DNA of 64,000 nt, taken from the NCBI RefSeq assembly GCF_036850765.1, contig NC_089496.1:45870113-45934112 (forward strand). The letters run 5' to 3'. The DNA is from Saccopteryx bilineata. Taxonomy: Eukaryota; Chordata; Mammalia; Chiroptera; Emballonuridae. The translations under genes and the position numbers were made by a program. Under the pieces are notes generated by a model, which was not told where the DNA came from, did no database searches, and saw only the letters and a list, made by a program, of their open reading frames with translations. Numbering within the stretch: position 1 is the stretch's first letter; each line of letters starts with the position of its first letter. This document shows positions 10,840 through 22,151 of the stretch, piece by piece.

Positions 10840-11150
10840 AGCCTGGGGTCGGGGCATCTAGGGAGAGCTATAGAGATATGGTCAGTTTTGCCTTTTGAGA
10901 AGATCAGAGTAGTTATAGTGTGGGGAAGAGGAGGAAGGGGAAACCAGAGTGAGGGACAGAAGACCCGTTAGGAGACCACTGTCTAGTCCGGGAAACCCGA
11001 GATAGTGCTGATTGGGTGTAGGTTGGAGGAATGATAGCTAGAAATATGGAAAGAAATATAGGATACTTGCATTGAATATTTAGTATTTGGGGACTGCGTG
11101 TGGGGGTGGTAGAAAAGAGATGTCAAAGGTAACTCCAAGAGATCATAGAC
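10840..11150 (-). repeat. Possible L2 fragment, antisense
   Basis: Purine-rich text with 'gaccagag..aggag', 'gttaggagaccactg' and 'ggtaactccaagag' resembles the antisense L2 interior. Weakly supported. Confidence 0.4.
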
Positions 11151-11947
11151 TTTATATTCTTGTCTGTGAATTTAAAGGTTATTATTTTAAAGATTACATC
11201 ATGCCGCTTTAGTGATAACTTTTGGTAGCACAGCACAACGGAAATAACTCTAAAAAGAGAAGTCATGAGCTATTATTTTAGTCCTATATTATTATTATAT
11301 AGGCGACTATGAACACAATGAAACATTTGGGTATCTTTGAGGAGCCCAACACTGGAAAGAACAATACGTACTTGTAATTGTTTACTTCATCAAGCCCTCA
11401 TTAAGACCCAGGAGAGTAAGGTTCACTTTCAAAAAAAAAAAAACAACAACACAATTATTTTTATTTTCATTATTTTTAGTCTGATTTTCTATGTCTCTAG
11501 ATCCTATAAAGAGAAGTCAAGCATGTCCCTGCATTGCCACCCCAATAACAAATCACCACTTTCTTTCATCTTACTTTAACCAACCACAGTGTTTTCCCAC
11601 ATCAGAAAAGCCTTCCAGTATAAAAGAGGCACTTCTGGACCCTGTGTGTATGTATCAATATAAGCCTGTTCGTGCCTTTGGGAGCCCGCGACGACACAGT
11701 CGGCTCACAGTCTCAGCCAGGTGCCCAGTTTCCGTCTGGACTCCTGACAAACTGTGTGGTCAGGAGTTAGAAATCAGAAACCCGGGAAAGGTGCAATGTG
11801 ATGGACACAGCCACCCCCAGTACCATAAATGTTATCACCATCGTTTAACACATAGTGCAGGAAATCCTGTTCTTTGCAGAAGAACTTCAAAGAACCACTT
11901 CTAGTTCTCCTGGGTAACATCTACTTTTTTCTTTGCTAACCCTGAGC

Positions 11948-11955
11948 ACATACAC

Positions 11956-11997
<42 letters not shown>
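11948..11997. repeat. (CA)n microsatellite
   Basis: About 50 bp of nearly pure CA dinucleotides with one early CG interruption. Confidence 0.97.
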
Positions 11998-11999
<2 letters not shown>

Positions 12000-12494
12000 T
12001 CCTCTAGTAAACTGCTGGTGACACTTCATTTCTTTCCTGCCATCCTAAACCCATTGTCCAGCTGACCACTCAAATTGCCCAGCTCTCTTAGGTTGAAGAG
12101 TAGTTAACAGAGGCCACTTACTTAATCTGCTTTGCCCTGAACTTCCTCTTTCTGTTCTAGGTTCTGAATTTTTCCATTTTGGACCCACCATGTTGATCAG
12201 CCCTTCTCAGCCTCTATGACTCCTCTCTTGTCCTGGTGACATTCTTTTCTAGGAGAAGTCACCTTTTAAGCCAGCCTTTAGCTTGCATATTTTACCTTAC
12301 TTTTCAATGTTAAACAAAGAAACTTGTATTCAGGTCATCAGAAATAAATGTTAGGTCCCTGAAGCAACTTTAGTAGTCTCATTTTTATTTTCCTTTACTA
12401 GTTTGTTCATTCAACGAATCGTTGACTCGATGCCTACTGTGCTCTAGCACCATGGGACAGCATTGTGGACACAAACATTCTACATTCTCTAGAG

Positions 12495-12693
12495 CAGCGG
12501 TTCTCAACCTGTGGGTCGCGACCCCGGCGGGGGTCGAACGACCAAAACACAGGGGTCGCCTAAAGCCATCGGAAAATACATATTTATTATACATTTTTAA
12601 ATAAAATATGTATTTCTGATGGCTTTAGACGACCCCTGTGTTTTGGTCGTTCGACCCCCGCCGGGGTCGCGACCCACAGGTTGAGAACCGCTG
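12495..12693. mobile_element. Palindromic hAT MITE (SPIN-like), 199 bp, very young
   Basis: The element begins CAGCGGTTCTCAACCTGTGG and ends with its reverse complement. The inverted arms extend about 85-90 bp each with only a few differences, so almost the whole element is one palindrome. Flanks at 12487-12494 and 12694-12701 are both CTCTAGAG, a perfect 8-bp duplication with the hAT-preferred TCTAGA core. The terminal text GGTTCTCAACC...GTCGCGACCCC is what I recall for SPIN (Space Invader) hAT elements of several tetrapods. There is no coding capacity. The near-perfect arms and duplication mean a recent insertion. Confidence 0.92.
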
Positions 12694-12701
12694 CTCTAGA
12701 G

Positions 12702-13340
12702 GAAAAGACAGTGAACAAACAAACAGAGATATTCAATCATTAGTCTGTATTCTTTGATTTCCTAAAATTGTTATGGATTGATCGTCTGGAAACACAGCAG
12801 AAGTTGTGACTCCTGCTCTTGTGTCATGGGGTACAGACACCCCATTGTCTATTCTAGTCACCCATACTCCCCAGGCTGTTGGGCTTGGGTCATGAGTGTC
12901 CAGATTATGATTTGGAAAAGTAGTAGTTTCCTGGGGGAAAAAAATAGAGGCTGGCTTCTCTTAAAGGACTGAAAAAGAAAAAATAACCCAGTGTGCTTCT
13001 TCCAAGCAGAATGCCCAGCGGCTCGTCACTAAATCACAGCATTATACACATACCACAGAAATCATTTTCAAATGCCGTATATATCACACCGAGTCACTGA
13101 ATGTCCCTGATGTAAACCTCCCATCAGGGTGGCGGCCGAGTGATTAGTGAACTTCAAGGTATTTTCTTCTGCGCTTTTCCTCTTAGGGTGAATAGTTATT
13201 TTTCATCTTCTCAGAGTTGTAAGTTATAACAAGATGAATGAGCCGATGGCTTGCCAAAAGCCATAACTCTCTGTTGAGTTGACATGACCATGTTCCCAAT
13301 TTTGGCCTTTGAGAGCATCAGAGTAGGATAAAACATTGAC
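12702..13340. other. Unique intron just upstream of the exon
   Basis: No repeat recognised. The sequence leads into the branch point and polypyrimidine tract of the CREB5 acceptor. Confidence 0.5.
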
Positions 13341-13350
13341 GTTGACTTTT

Positions 13351-13382
13351 TCTGACCTTTCCCCTCTCTTTTCTCTGGGCAG
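13351..13382 (+). promoter_or_regulatory. CREB5: Splice branch point, polypyrimidine tract and acceptor of the CREB5 exon
   Basis: TTCTGAC places a candidate branch adenosine at 13355. It is followed by the pyrimidine-rich CTTTCCCCTCTCTTTTCTCT and the acceptor CAG ending at 13382. A branch-to-acceptor distance of 27 nt is standard for the major spliceosome. Confidence 0.9.
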
Positions 13383-13555
13383 AACATCTCGATGCATAAT
13401 ACGGTTGGTGGGGCCATGGCGGGGCCCGGAGCTCACCAGCTTGGCAGCACCCGGATGCCCAACCACGACACCAGCGTTGTGATTCAGCAAGCCATGCCGT
13501 CACCCCAGTCCAGCTCTGTCATCACACAGGCACCTTCCACCAACCGCCAGATTGG
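13383..13555 (+). CDS. CREB5: CREB5 internal coding exon (partial CDS)
   Basis: The 173-nt exon reads in phase 0 from AAC as NISMHNTVGGAMAGPGAHQL, then GSTRMPNHDTSVVIQQAMPS, then PQSSSVITQAPSTNRQI, plus two bases (GG) of a split glycine codon, so it ends in phase 2. CREB5 is a nuclear bZIP transcription factor of the ATF2/ATF7/CREB5 group. It binds CRE-type DNA as a homodimer or with JUN. This exon lies between the N-terminal zinc-finger/transactivation region and the middle and His-rich regions; the bZIP domain is encoded further 3' and is not here. The stretch from VVIQQAMPSP to QAPSTNR is the block shared with ATF2. From memory the human protein differs at about seven positions, all in the first half. 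Acceptor and donor are both canonical and the frame has no stops. The assignment to CREB5 rather than ATF2 or ATF7 rests on NISMHN, the GGAM.GPG.HQL text and NRQIG. Confidence 0.95.
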
Positions 13556-13561
13556 GTAAGG
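13554..13561 (+). promoter_or_regulatory. CREB5: Splice donor of the CREB5 exon
   Basis: The exon ends ATTGG and the intron begins GTAAGG at 13556, a strong U1-type donor. It leaves the reading frame in phase 2. Confidence 0.92.
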
Positions 13562-16500
13562 GACCCCCTCGACTGTCTCGGGGGGCCTGGCTGGAACTCA
13601 GGGGACTTCTGGGTGTTCTTCTTGTTTTTAGTGGTTGGATCGAATGAGACCGAAGTTGGTGTTCCTGGCTGGCGCGATGTTTTTGATGGGAGGAGGGAGA
13701 GAGAGAGTCGCTGGTGGGTGCTGTTAGACCCTGACTTTGGACTTTGGGGACAGGGGGAAAGTTAAGTCATTCTGTGTTGTTGTGACTTACTTCAAACAAG
13801 ATGTGTGAGTTGTGAGATGACTGGAGGAAACTCCATGGGTGTTATGACAACCACAGCATTGTTCTCGAGACAAGTCCTTGAGGAATTGAAAAGAAGTTTC
13901 TTCCCCCTCTCTTGCTGGTCCATATTCCTTCTTGGAGTTTTCAAAAAAAATCGAAGGAAGCTGGCCCTTGCTCTCTCATTTCGGTAAGAAGGTAATGCTG
14001 AGGCATTGGTAGACTTGGTAGGATAGTCGCAGACACTCTGTATTATGGGACGGAAAGAGTTCTCACTTCTGAGTGTTGTGTGATAGATAGCTTAGCCCCT
14101 TGCTACTCAGTGTGGTCGGAGGAGCGGCAGCGTGGGAGTTACCCAGGAGTTTCTTAGAAATGCAGAATCTTTGGCCCAACTTCCTCATCTCCAGAATGAG
14201 GATGGTGTCTCTCCTTTCTACCCTCCAAGAGCAGAGTGAAGAGGAAATAAAAAGATTTAAGAGCACTCAGGTTCTTAGGAAGAAAAGGTAACAACTTAAG
14301 CCAAAGAGCTATGATAAATGTCTACCATAGCTGGATGCTGAAAACTGGTTGCGCTGTGTTTCCAGGGTTCTTTGTCTGAAGCAGGAAAGGGAGCCTGCTG
14401 GGTTTGGGATATGCATCCAAGTTTGGTTTGGATATTCAGTTAAATATCGTGTGTGACGAGTTAAGAAGAATGAAAAGCTGTAGCACGGTGTGTTAGTCTG
14501 TCTTTCCCCCTTTGTTTGTAATGCCTGTAAGATGCACACGCCGAGAGTGAGCGCTGGGGATAGCGGAGGCTGTCCTCCTTCAAATGCTCTGGAAGGGGGA
14601 CCTTGTCTCACGCTTCTCGACCTATCGGGCTGGGTGGTGACTTGTGAAGACCCATCTCAGCAAATGAGAGCTGTGGGCAATGGCAATGCTGTGAGTTTGC
14701 CGTGGGTCCGTCTGGTTTCCCATTCAAGAAACAGAAAATTAATCCGGCCAATTGAATGCTCGGCTTTGTTTGAAGAAGCCAGCACTAAATTAGCCAAGTG
14801 TCTCTGTTAAAAATTCCTTTTCTTCTCAGACGACTGTGGGAGAACAAGCCTGCAGCAGGAACCTATAATACAGCGAGAGGGCGGGGCGGCTTTGTCAGAG
14901 ACAGACAGCACCCACATCACCAGGGGCTCCTTTGCTCGAGGGCCTTGGCTTTGGGTGGACAATTCACAGTCAGGCCGGCTAATTATAATTATTTTATTTT
15001 TCTTTCAAGGGGAAAAAACATAAAATGTGCTCGAGTTTACTAGCAGTTTTACAGCATTCCTTCTCCCCTGGAGTTCTCCTGCCTCTCGCCCCAGCAGCCC
15101 CCAGCTATCCTCTCGGAGGCCCTGAGCGTTTGGCCATTGTTACTGCAATGCCGGTTTCTGTGAAACAATCTTTTAAGGGTTAGCACTAAATTCTAAGATG
15201 GGTGTTGACTCTGTCAATAATTTACCCAGCTGGCCCAGGGCTGTAGACTTGGGTGACATTTCTGGGCTGTGTCACTATCCCTGGGTGGGTGGGGATGTCT
15301 CCCTGGAAGTTGTGACCTCCTGACCCACTTCATTTTCACATTTATTCCCAGTCCTGGGGTGTTGTGTGTCTTCTTTCCTGGTGTGTTCTAGGACATAATT
15401 GTCACTTTTAGGACTCTGTGCCATTGCCAGACTTGGGGGAGGCGGCTTCTTTTCTTCAGATCCTTCCCTGTCGTGTTTACCATGTTGATTTCAACCCACA
15501 CATCCTGTCATCTCCATTTTCTCCATGTGACCCATTCAAAACTTTGCCCGGATGATCGTGGGGGCTCAGCAAGGAACAACCCGACCCATCTCACCAGTGG
15601 ATTCAGAGCGAAACTCTAGGTGGTAACATTTGGGGATGGTTGACTCTTTTATTTCTCTCAGCAAAGAGGAAATGAGTACTTATTTTAAAACATGAGTTCC
15701 CTCTGGAGACTGTGTCTTTAAATGAGCATTTGAAATTGCAGATAGGTTTTTTTAGTTTGTGTTTTTTTTTTTTTTTTTTTTGAGGCTGCACAGAACCATA
15801 TTGTAGTAATATTCTGATTTTTATCACAACCTCAAATATTTAAGTGTCAAAATCTGGCCAAGCCACCTGCAAATGTTTGCCATGGCAACTGGCCAACAAA
15901 AACAGCAAACAGCAATGAAAGTCTTCATTCAGGCTTGGCTGAAGCTGCATCCAGCCAGAGGGGCTGGGACCCACCTGTGCCCACGCAGAGCTCTTTTGCT
16001 GTGGCGAGTGGGTGCGCTCACGACTGGAGCCGTGTGGAGCGGGAGGGGCCGCCTGTCTCCCCCTCCCCCTCTCCCCTCCCCTGCTTCCAGAGCTGGCTTC
16101 TGCTGCCCCCCCACCCACTGCTGCCCCCCTCCCTGCCCCTCCTTCACGCCGTGCCTCAGCTCAGAGGCTGGAAGACACAAGGGTCTGGGAAATGGGAGCA
16201 GTGTCGGTTCTCAGGGAAAACACGAGGGGCAAAGTCTGCCTCCTGGTGAGCAACCGATTTTCATACTTTCTGAGCAGGCACCGAACAAAAATAGGTGGAA
16301 ATGCAAAAAAAAAAAAAAAAAAATCCAAAGAAATAGGGTTGACAGGTAGATAAGCAACACAGGCCACTCTTGTCCCGCCCCTTCCACACTCTGCCATGTG
16401 TGCCCTGTGCCCAGTTCTGTCCAAGTGGCGCTGTGATCCCCGCAGAAATGGGAGGTGAGTATAAATATCCCAAATTGCACTTGTGTGGTTAGGCAGGCTA

Positions 16501-17454
16501 GAAAAACACACAGCACTGGAGAGTGTGGGAGGCATCCCCAAACTAGTGACTACTTGTGCGTCGTCAAACTGGCAGACGCTCTGTCGGGAAGGGTGTCTTG
16601 GGCTGATTGATGGTAGCATTTTCAGAGATAAGTTTTCCAGATGGAAATAAAAAAAATAAATAAATAAAGAGTGAGGCATGGGCTGTGGGAGACAAGTGAG
16701 ACAGAAAACAAGCATGTGTTAAATATAGATGAAATCGATTCAGCCTTGGACCAAATATGTGGCAGATTCCAAAATCTCTACTCTAGTCATTTGTATTAGA
16801 TATCATGTAACAGGCTCATTAATTCCGGATCAAGCCGGCAAAGCCTGGGGAGTCGATGAGCAGGTAGTGATAGCGTGAACTCCCTCCCTCTCCCCCCCCC
16901 TTCTCCCTGTGTCACTGTCTCCTCTCACATGAGACATTTTTGTAGGAGCCAGTAATCAGTTGAGATGGTGGCTATGATCTTGATAAATCTCAGCTTTCCT
17001 GAAGACGTCTTTTTTCTCTTTTGGAGTAAACGATAGTGGATAATTCATGACCAGTAATTCTTCGGGAGGGCGCTGAGGTTAATATGGGGTGCGGAGTTCT
17101 GCAAGAGTAGATGTCATCACCAAGTTCTGACAGGGTCAGGGAGGCACTGCCAAGATACGTCACAGAGTTTCTCCCTGGATTTAACATCTAAAAATGTAAT
17201 CATCTGTACACATTGAACAAATATATATATGCCGGTTAGCTTATTGGTGAAAATTAGTTGGCAGCAATTGTTTACAATGGGAGCGTGATTCTTCTAACAC
17301 TGGGATATACAAATGTTTCTTACGAAGACTGATACTTGGAAAAAAGATATCTGGCCCATTGTGGAATAGTCTAGTTAACATGCCGGGAAACTGGGAAATA
17401 TGTTCAACAGCATGCATATGTGAAGCCATGTAGGCCTGGAAACCTCCCTGATTT
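13562..17454. other. Mostly unique intron, no repeats recognised
   Basis: About 3.9 kb with little recognisable repeat content. It has a T22 run near 15759-15781 and an A-run near 16303-16322. At 14810-14829 an acceptor-like pyrimidine tract (TTCCTTTTCTTCTCAG) is followed by GC-rich sequence and then an AT-rich TAATTATAATTATTTTAT block near 14978. No matching donor was found. The clean sequence could be conserved non-coding DNA. Confidence 0.45.
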
Positions 17455-17853
17455 TTTTTTTTTTTTTTTCATTTTTCTGAAGCTGGAAACGGGGAGAGAC
17501 AGTCAGACAGACTCCCGCATGCGCCCGACCGGGATCCACCTGGCACGCCCACCAGGGGCGACGCTCTGCCCACCAGGGGGAGATGCTCTGCCCATCCTGG
17601 GCGTCGCCATGTTGCGACCAGAGCCACTCTAGCGCCTGGGGCAGAGGCCACAGAGCCATCCCCAGCGCCCGGGCCATCTTTACTCCAATGGAGCCTTGGC
17701 TGCGGGAGGGGAAGAGAGAGACAGAGAGGAAAGCGCGGCGGAGGGGTGGAGAAGCAAATGGGCGCTTCTCCTGTGTGCCCTGGCCGGGAATCGAACCCGG
17801 GTCCTCCGCACGCTAGGCCGACGCTCTACCGCTGAGCCAACCGGCCAGGGCTT
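17455..17853 (-). mobile_element. Rhin-1-type tRNA-derived bat SINE, full length
   Basis: On the minus strand the head reads GCCCTGGCCGGTTGGCTCAG (A box TGGCTCAGCGG) and then GGTTCGATTCC (perfect B box), so it is an RNA polymerase III tRNA-derived SINE. The body has the 'cccatttgcttctcc', 'ctccattggagtaaagatgg' and 'ctggtgggcagagc' blocks, ending in an A-rich tail (T-run at 17451-17470 on +). CCTCCCTGATTTT flanks both sides (17443-17455 and 17854-17866) as target duplication. Two copies of the ~23-bp CACCAGGGG..GA.GCTCTGCC direct repeat are present. Intact boxes and duplication indicate a fairly recent insertion. Confidence 0.95.
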
Positions 17854-17866
17854 CCTCCCTGATTTT

Positions 17867-19059
17867 ATACCAGGTTTCCTGGGACAGGCATGGCCATGGG
17901 GTGTGTGGGCGCATTAACTCTGTGGCCATAAGCTCTTTTCACGTGGGGCTGTAGCTAGACCCTATAGAGTTGATGCTTAGCCAAAAATTTCTATAAAATA
18001 TTGTAGAAGCAAATCTTGTTTTATGAAAAAAATAAAATAAAAAGGAGCAGATACTCGTCATAAATTGTACCTTCTCTCACCCTTTCTCTGCCCCCTTCTG
18101 TCTTTCCTCTTTGCAATCCCTGACCTCGTCGGCCACACAGATACCAAGTGGAGCTCAATGGACATGACCAAGGGGAATAGGAATAATAATAATAATAATA
18201 ACAATAATAATAATGAAAAACTTACTACATCTTAGAACTTGCTGGTGTCGAAAGCAGCGGCCCCTTTCCTATCGCGGAGAGTGGTGCGGCTTTGTTGTAC
18301 GAAGTAGTGTTGCCGTGTCCATCAAGATGGGGAGGTGAATTGGTTCAAGGGTTGCTGTGTCATTGTTGCTCTGAAAATACAAACAAACAAACCAACCGAA
18401 AGAATGGAGAGAAGTCAGTCAGTGAGGCCACCACAGTTTACAGAAGACTTAAATGATACTAAGCAGTGCAGAGTGCAGGAATGCGCTTGCTCGGTGAGCG
18501 CATAGCTGTGTAAGACCATGATTAAGAGTTTTCTTACACTCTCCAAGCCAACTGAGCATGATTAAGACTGCCTACCATAAGACAGCTGTCACTGTCCCCC
18601 GCAAGCTGATGCAAGGGACATCCAGGCCACCTCCCCACCCCACCCCCCCAGAGGCAGCAGGCCAGCGGGTTTCAGGTTATCACGGGCCCTTCCCCTTCCC
18701 CAGGACAGCCTGGAGGCCCCCCCCCTGGAGTAATTCAGACCAGAAGCCATTATTTCCTGCTTTGTGTTTTGCTGAATATCACGGCTATGAACATTGCTTT
18801 ATTGTTAGAAAGTTGCTGGAGCTTTCACAGCCCTGAGAACATTTACGAGGGCCCTTCGGGGGAGATGCTTTCTGGGAGGGTTGATGGATTTAACCATATG
18901 GCTCCCGTTAAATCCCATGCAGAGCCCTGAGAAATTACCTCTGACAAGGGGGCCAGCAGCCTTCCACTCACAGAGTTTTATGTGTGGAACGAAACATTAA
19001 GTACTGATACTTGAGGAAATATAGGGTTTCTTAACATTCAAAAGTTGTAATACCACATG
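17867..19059. other. Unique intron with a small (AAT)n tract
   Basis: A short (AAT)n stretch lies at about 18184-18214. Otherwise no repeat or exon was recognised. The 92-codon open frame at 18558-18836 is proline-rich, with no domain or splice context. Confidence 0.5.
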
Positions 19060-19244
19060 GTATTGCGGCCAGATGAAGGGGGCAGAGCCAGCACAGCAGA
19101 GCCTCGCTGGGCGCGCGCTCCGGGGAGCAGGAACGCGCGGCTGCTCTGGGCGGGGGCGGAGCTGGGCTGGGGGCCTCGGGTCTCCCGGGCAAGCTTGGGT
19201 GTCAGCGTCCCGGCCCCTCCCGCACCTGCGGCGCAGCCGGCTGG
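19060..19244. other. Short CpG-rich segment
   Basis: Dense CpG and GC-box-like text (GGGCGCGCGCTCCGGGG, GGGCGGGGGCGGAGC) ends where the MLT1 LTR begins. The GC boxes could bind SP/KLF factors. No TATA or nearby strong donor was seen. It is too short to call a promoter. Confidence 0.5.
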
Positions 19245-19664
19245 TGTCTTAGTCAGCTCGGTCTGCTAGGAAAAAAATGCCCCAGACCCGGTGGCTTCAA
19301 CAGCAGACATCTATTTCTCACAGTTCTGATGGCCGGAAAGTCCAAGGTTGAGGTGCTGGCAGATTCAGTATTTGGTGTGGAACCCCGTCCTCCCTTATAG
19401 ATGGCTGTTCTCTCCTTGTGTGTGTGCTCACCTAGTTGTGTGTGTGTGTGTAAAGCGAGAATAAATATTTATATATGTGCTCTGGTGTCTGTTCCTCTTC
19501 TTACAAGGACACTAATCCCATTATGGGAGCTCCACCCTCATGACCTCATCTAAACCTACTTACTTTCCAAAGCCCCCCCCCCCCTTCTAATACCATCACA
19601 TGGGGCTTAGGGCTTCAGCCTATGAGTTAGGTGGGAGGGGCACACAAACATTCACTCCCTAACA
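19245..19664 (-). mobile_element. MLT1-type (ERVL-MaLR) solo LTR, antisense
   Basis: The + strand reads as the reverse complement of an MLT1 LTR: starts TGTCTTAGTCAGCTCGGTCT, continues 'ggtggcttcaacagcagacatctatttctcacagttctgatgg', 'ggacactaatcccattatgggagctccaccctcatgacctcatc', and ends 'cacacaaacattcactccctaaca'. The flanks GCTGG and GCTAG look like a 5-bp target duplication with one change. An embedded (GT)n and a C12 run (19573-19584) have expanded inside it. There is no internal retroviral sequence. Confidence 0.85.
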
Positions 19665-19774
19665 GCTAGTCGGCTTGGGAGAGAAAACTGGAGGTCATTC
19701 CCCAATGGCTCCAAGCTTTTTGTTAGAAAAAATTCCTTGATTAGCAGGCTGATACTGAAGGGAAGGAAGGAAGG

Positions 19775-19965
19775 AAACGAACACTTTTCCAACATCGACT
19801 ACATACTAGGCACTGATCTAGTTTTGCATGTTGTTTCCTGCAATTCTCCAAGAGCCTAGAAAGGCAGACATTATATACTTGTTTTATTACCCAAAGAAGG
19901 GAAGTGGCTTTTTCGAAGTCATTCTGTCGGAGTGTTGAACACAGGGCTGTAGGACTCCAAAGCAC
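19775..19965 (-). repeat. MIR SINE, antisense
   Basis: Antisense MIR order: 'acatactaggcactgatctag', 'tttattacccaaagaagggaagtgg', 'agggctgtaggactccaaagcacatg'. Diverged. Confidence 0.65.
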
Positions 19966-20729
19966 ATGTTTTCCCTGTGCTCCTGCCCACAGCCACCCCA
20001 GTGCCATGGATGACACGTGAGCATGTCTGGCCACTCGGGAGGATCATCTGCGCACAGGAGCTGGCTAATGCTCCGTGTATCTGGTTACAGTGCGAGAGCG
20101 TCTGGCTGTCACACACCTGTGGGGTGGTCAAGGGCAGAGGTGGACACTCTGAGTTGCCAGCAGCTGCCTCAGTCCTTCAGGAGAAATATATCCGAGCTCC
20201 CTGGCCCTCAGAAGGGAGCTCAGGGCTGTCTTGAGCATGTGAATACAAAGAGGGCACCTGCACCTGGGAGATCTTCTGGCCAGATTCTCTCATTTTTGAG
20301 AAAACCAGAGTCACCACAGAGAGTGAGTGCCCTCTCTGCTCCACATTTGGCTTCTTGGTTTGCACGAGGACCCCTGTGCCCTGCCAGATGAAGTGTGACT
20401 TCTAGACTTATTCATACTCTGGGTAGGCAACTCTGCCTGTGATCTCCTCTTGGAGGAAGATTTTATCTTAGAAACACAAGTCCTGCTTATAAAGTTCCAG
20501 AATCTTCCATACAAGTGTTTCTGTACATAACCCTCCACACGGACTTTAGAAACAGATAAGCACAGATGAGGGTCTGCTTCTAGAGCAGACAGCCCATGCT
20601 TATTTAGTTTGTGTTTATTGTAAATCTTGACACTGATTCTTCTCTGCAGCATATTGAAAAAACACGCCCGGAAAACAAGAGCTTACTCAGAGCCAAACCA
20701 TGTCAGGTCAGAGCAGCGTCTTCGAAAAA

Positions 20730-20860
20730 TAGAGGTCATGGGTTTAGGTTTAGTCCAGGCTCTGTCATTTAAAAGGTTTATAATGTAGGGTCAAGTACTC
20801 AACTTGTCTAGCCTCTGTTCCTTTATCTATACACGAAAGGGTTCACTAGCTGATCACAAG
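20730..20860 (+). repeat. MIR fragment, sense
   Basis: Text 'ggctctgtcattt...gtcaagtactcaacttgtctagcctctgttcctttatct' matches the MIR core in diverged form. Confidence 0.6.
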
Positions 20861-21104
20861 TCCGTCCCAGCAATAGAATCCTCATTAGATCTTTTTTTTT
20901 TCTGTCTCAGGTTTATTTTCTCTTTTGGTTTGTTTTCTCCCAAGAGCTGAGTTTTGTAGGATTTCTAGATGATCTGGGCTCCAGAATGTGTTCGCCTACC
21001 CAGTGGATGGGACAGCACAGGGCTTGGGAATGCTGGGGAAAACGAAGCCAGTCAGAGAGAGGTCCCCACATAGGAAGCCAGAGAGACCTGACTTCCAGGC
21101 TCAG

Positions 21105-21345
21105 CTCCTCTGTGTGTATCAACAACTTCATAATTCTGTGGAACATACCCGTTTTACAGTTGAGTAAAGTGAGGTTCAGAGGGTCAGTGCCTTGCCCTGG
21201 GTCATAATGATAATGGTATGAGCCAGAACTAGAAGCCAGGCCATTAACACCACATTCTCTCACGCGTCTAAATGAATGTGACTTCCCCGAGTTTTCGTCT
21301 CCTCACCTGTAAAATGAGAAGTAGCTCCAGAAGATCCTCCAAGTC
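21105..21345 (-). repeat. MIR-related fragments
   Basis: The antisense MIR core 'acccgttttacagttgagtaaagtgaggttcagagg...gccagaactagaagccagg' is followed by a sense-like 'ctcacctgtaaaatgagaag' piece near 21300. Two old insertions or one rearranged copy. Confidence 0.65.
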
Positions 21346-21349
21346 CTAT

Positions 21350-22137
21350 CTAGCACTAAAAAGCTAGTAATTTTCATAAAAAGTCTAATTCTGCAAACTG
21401 CTTGGTGAGACGAGGTCTTTGGGGGCTCAGTTCTGCATGCCTGACCCCATATAGTTCCCTCCTTTGACTGATCTCACCAAGAAATAATTCTTTGATGCTC
21501 ACTTTGCCCAAAGTGGCTTTTGTTGGGGATGTAACTACAAAAACACCTGAAACAGGAGCACAATAGTAAAAGATGCAAAATAAGTCCAGTGCAAGGAATG
21601 TGGACAATGATCTTGCCAGACAACTCCATGGGGACATGCAGTTCACTGTCTTCTATCCTGGCATCATCATCATCATTATTGGGGTTACTTTGTGGAAGAC
21701 CAGAAACATAGAACTTTAGCTTACATCAATATTTAGTGTTTTCCTAAGGTTAAGCCTTGGAAAAGGTGCCATAGAATTAAACACTGAGGGCTGAGAGTAT
21801 ACATTTCCCATAATACAAAGTGCAGTAATTAATTGCACCTTTCTGTACTTGTCATAGTTCCTGCATGGGGATTGGCTCAGTAACTTCTGTTTCTAAGGAC
21901 ACATTTCGAGGACACAAGCATAAATGCCTAGCTGCTGGCTCACCAATGTAGGTTTACATGGCTCACAGCATGGTGTTTTCAGAGAGAGTCCCAGGACTAA
22001 GCGTAACCATTTCTTAAAGAATGCCAAGAGTGGTATTAACATGGAAAAATGATTAGTGCGTTCAGTGCTCTGCAAGGTGAGCGTGTCTGGAGAAATGAAC
22101 TTGACACAGCTGAGCTGGTCCTTTGGAACAGGGAGTA
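21350..22137. other. Unique intronic sequence
   Basis: No repeat recognised beyond a short (ATC)n run near 21663-21679. Confidence 0.45.
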
Positions 22138-22151
22138 CCCTTTGCTCTTTT

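Larger units (their letters stand above)
1..13382 (+). other. CREB5: CREB5 intron, upstream of the coding exon (partial)
   Basis: Everything left of the exon at 13383 is read as one intron, because that exon starts with a splice acceptor in codon phase 0 and no earlier CREB5 coding exon (zinc-finger or FLKNCEEVGLF-type sequence) was recognised here. From memory, CREB5 introns in other mammals are very large, which fits. The intron holds the minisatellite, L2/MIR/L3/L1 fragments, two hAT-type elements and one mariner-type MITE listed separately. That this is one intron is inferred. Confidence 0.8.

Noticed and set aside
13805..13850. Frame reading ...MTGGNSMGVMTT, loosely like the alternative short CREB5 N-terminus I remember (GGNSASVM)
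   Set aside because: No splice donor follows at the needed point, the frame starts with GTG, and my memory of the isoform cannot be checked. Probably chance.
16161..16715. 184-codon minus-strand frame
   Set aside because: It runs through an A/T homopolymer (poly-Phe) and has no domain or splice context.
17780..17851. tRNA gene on the minus strand
   Set aside because: It has A and B boxes but is the head of a SINE followed by a long non-tRNA body and A tail, repeated many times in the window.
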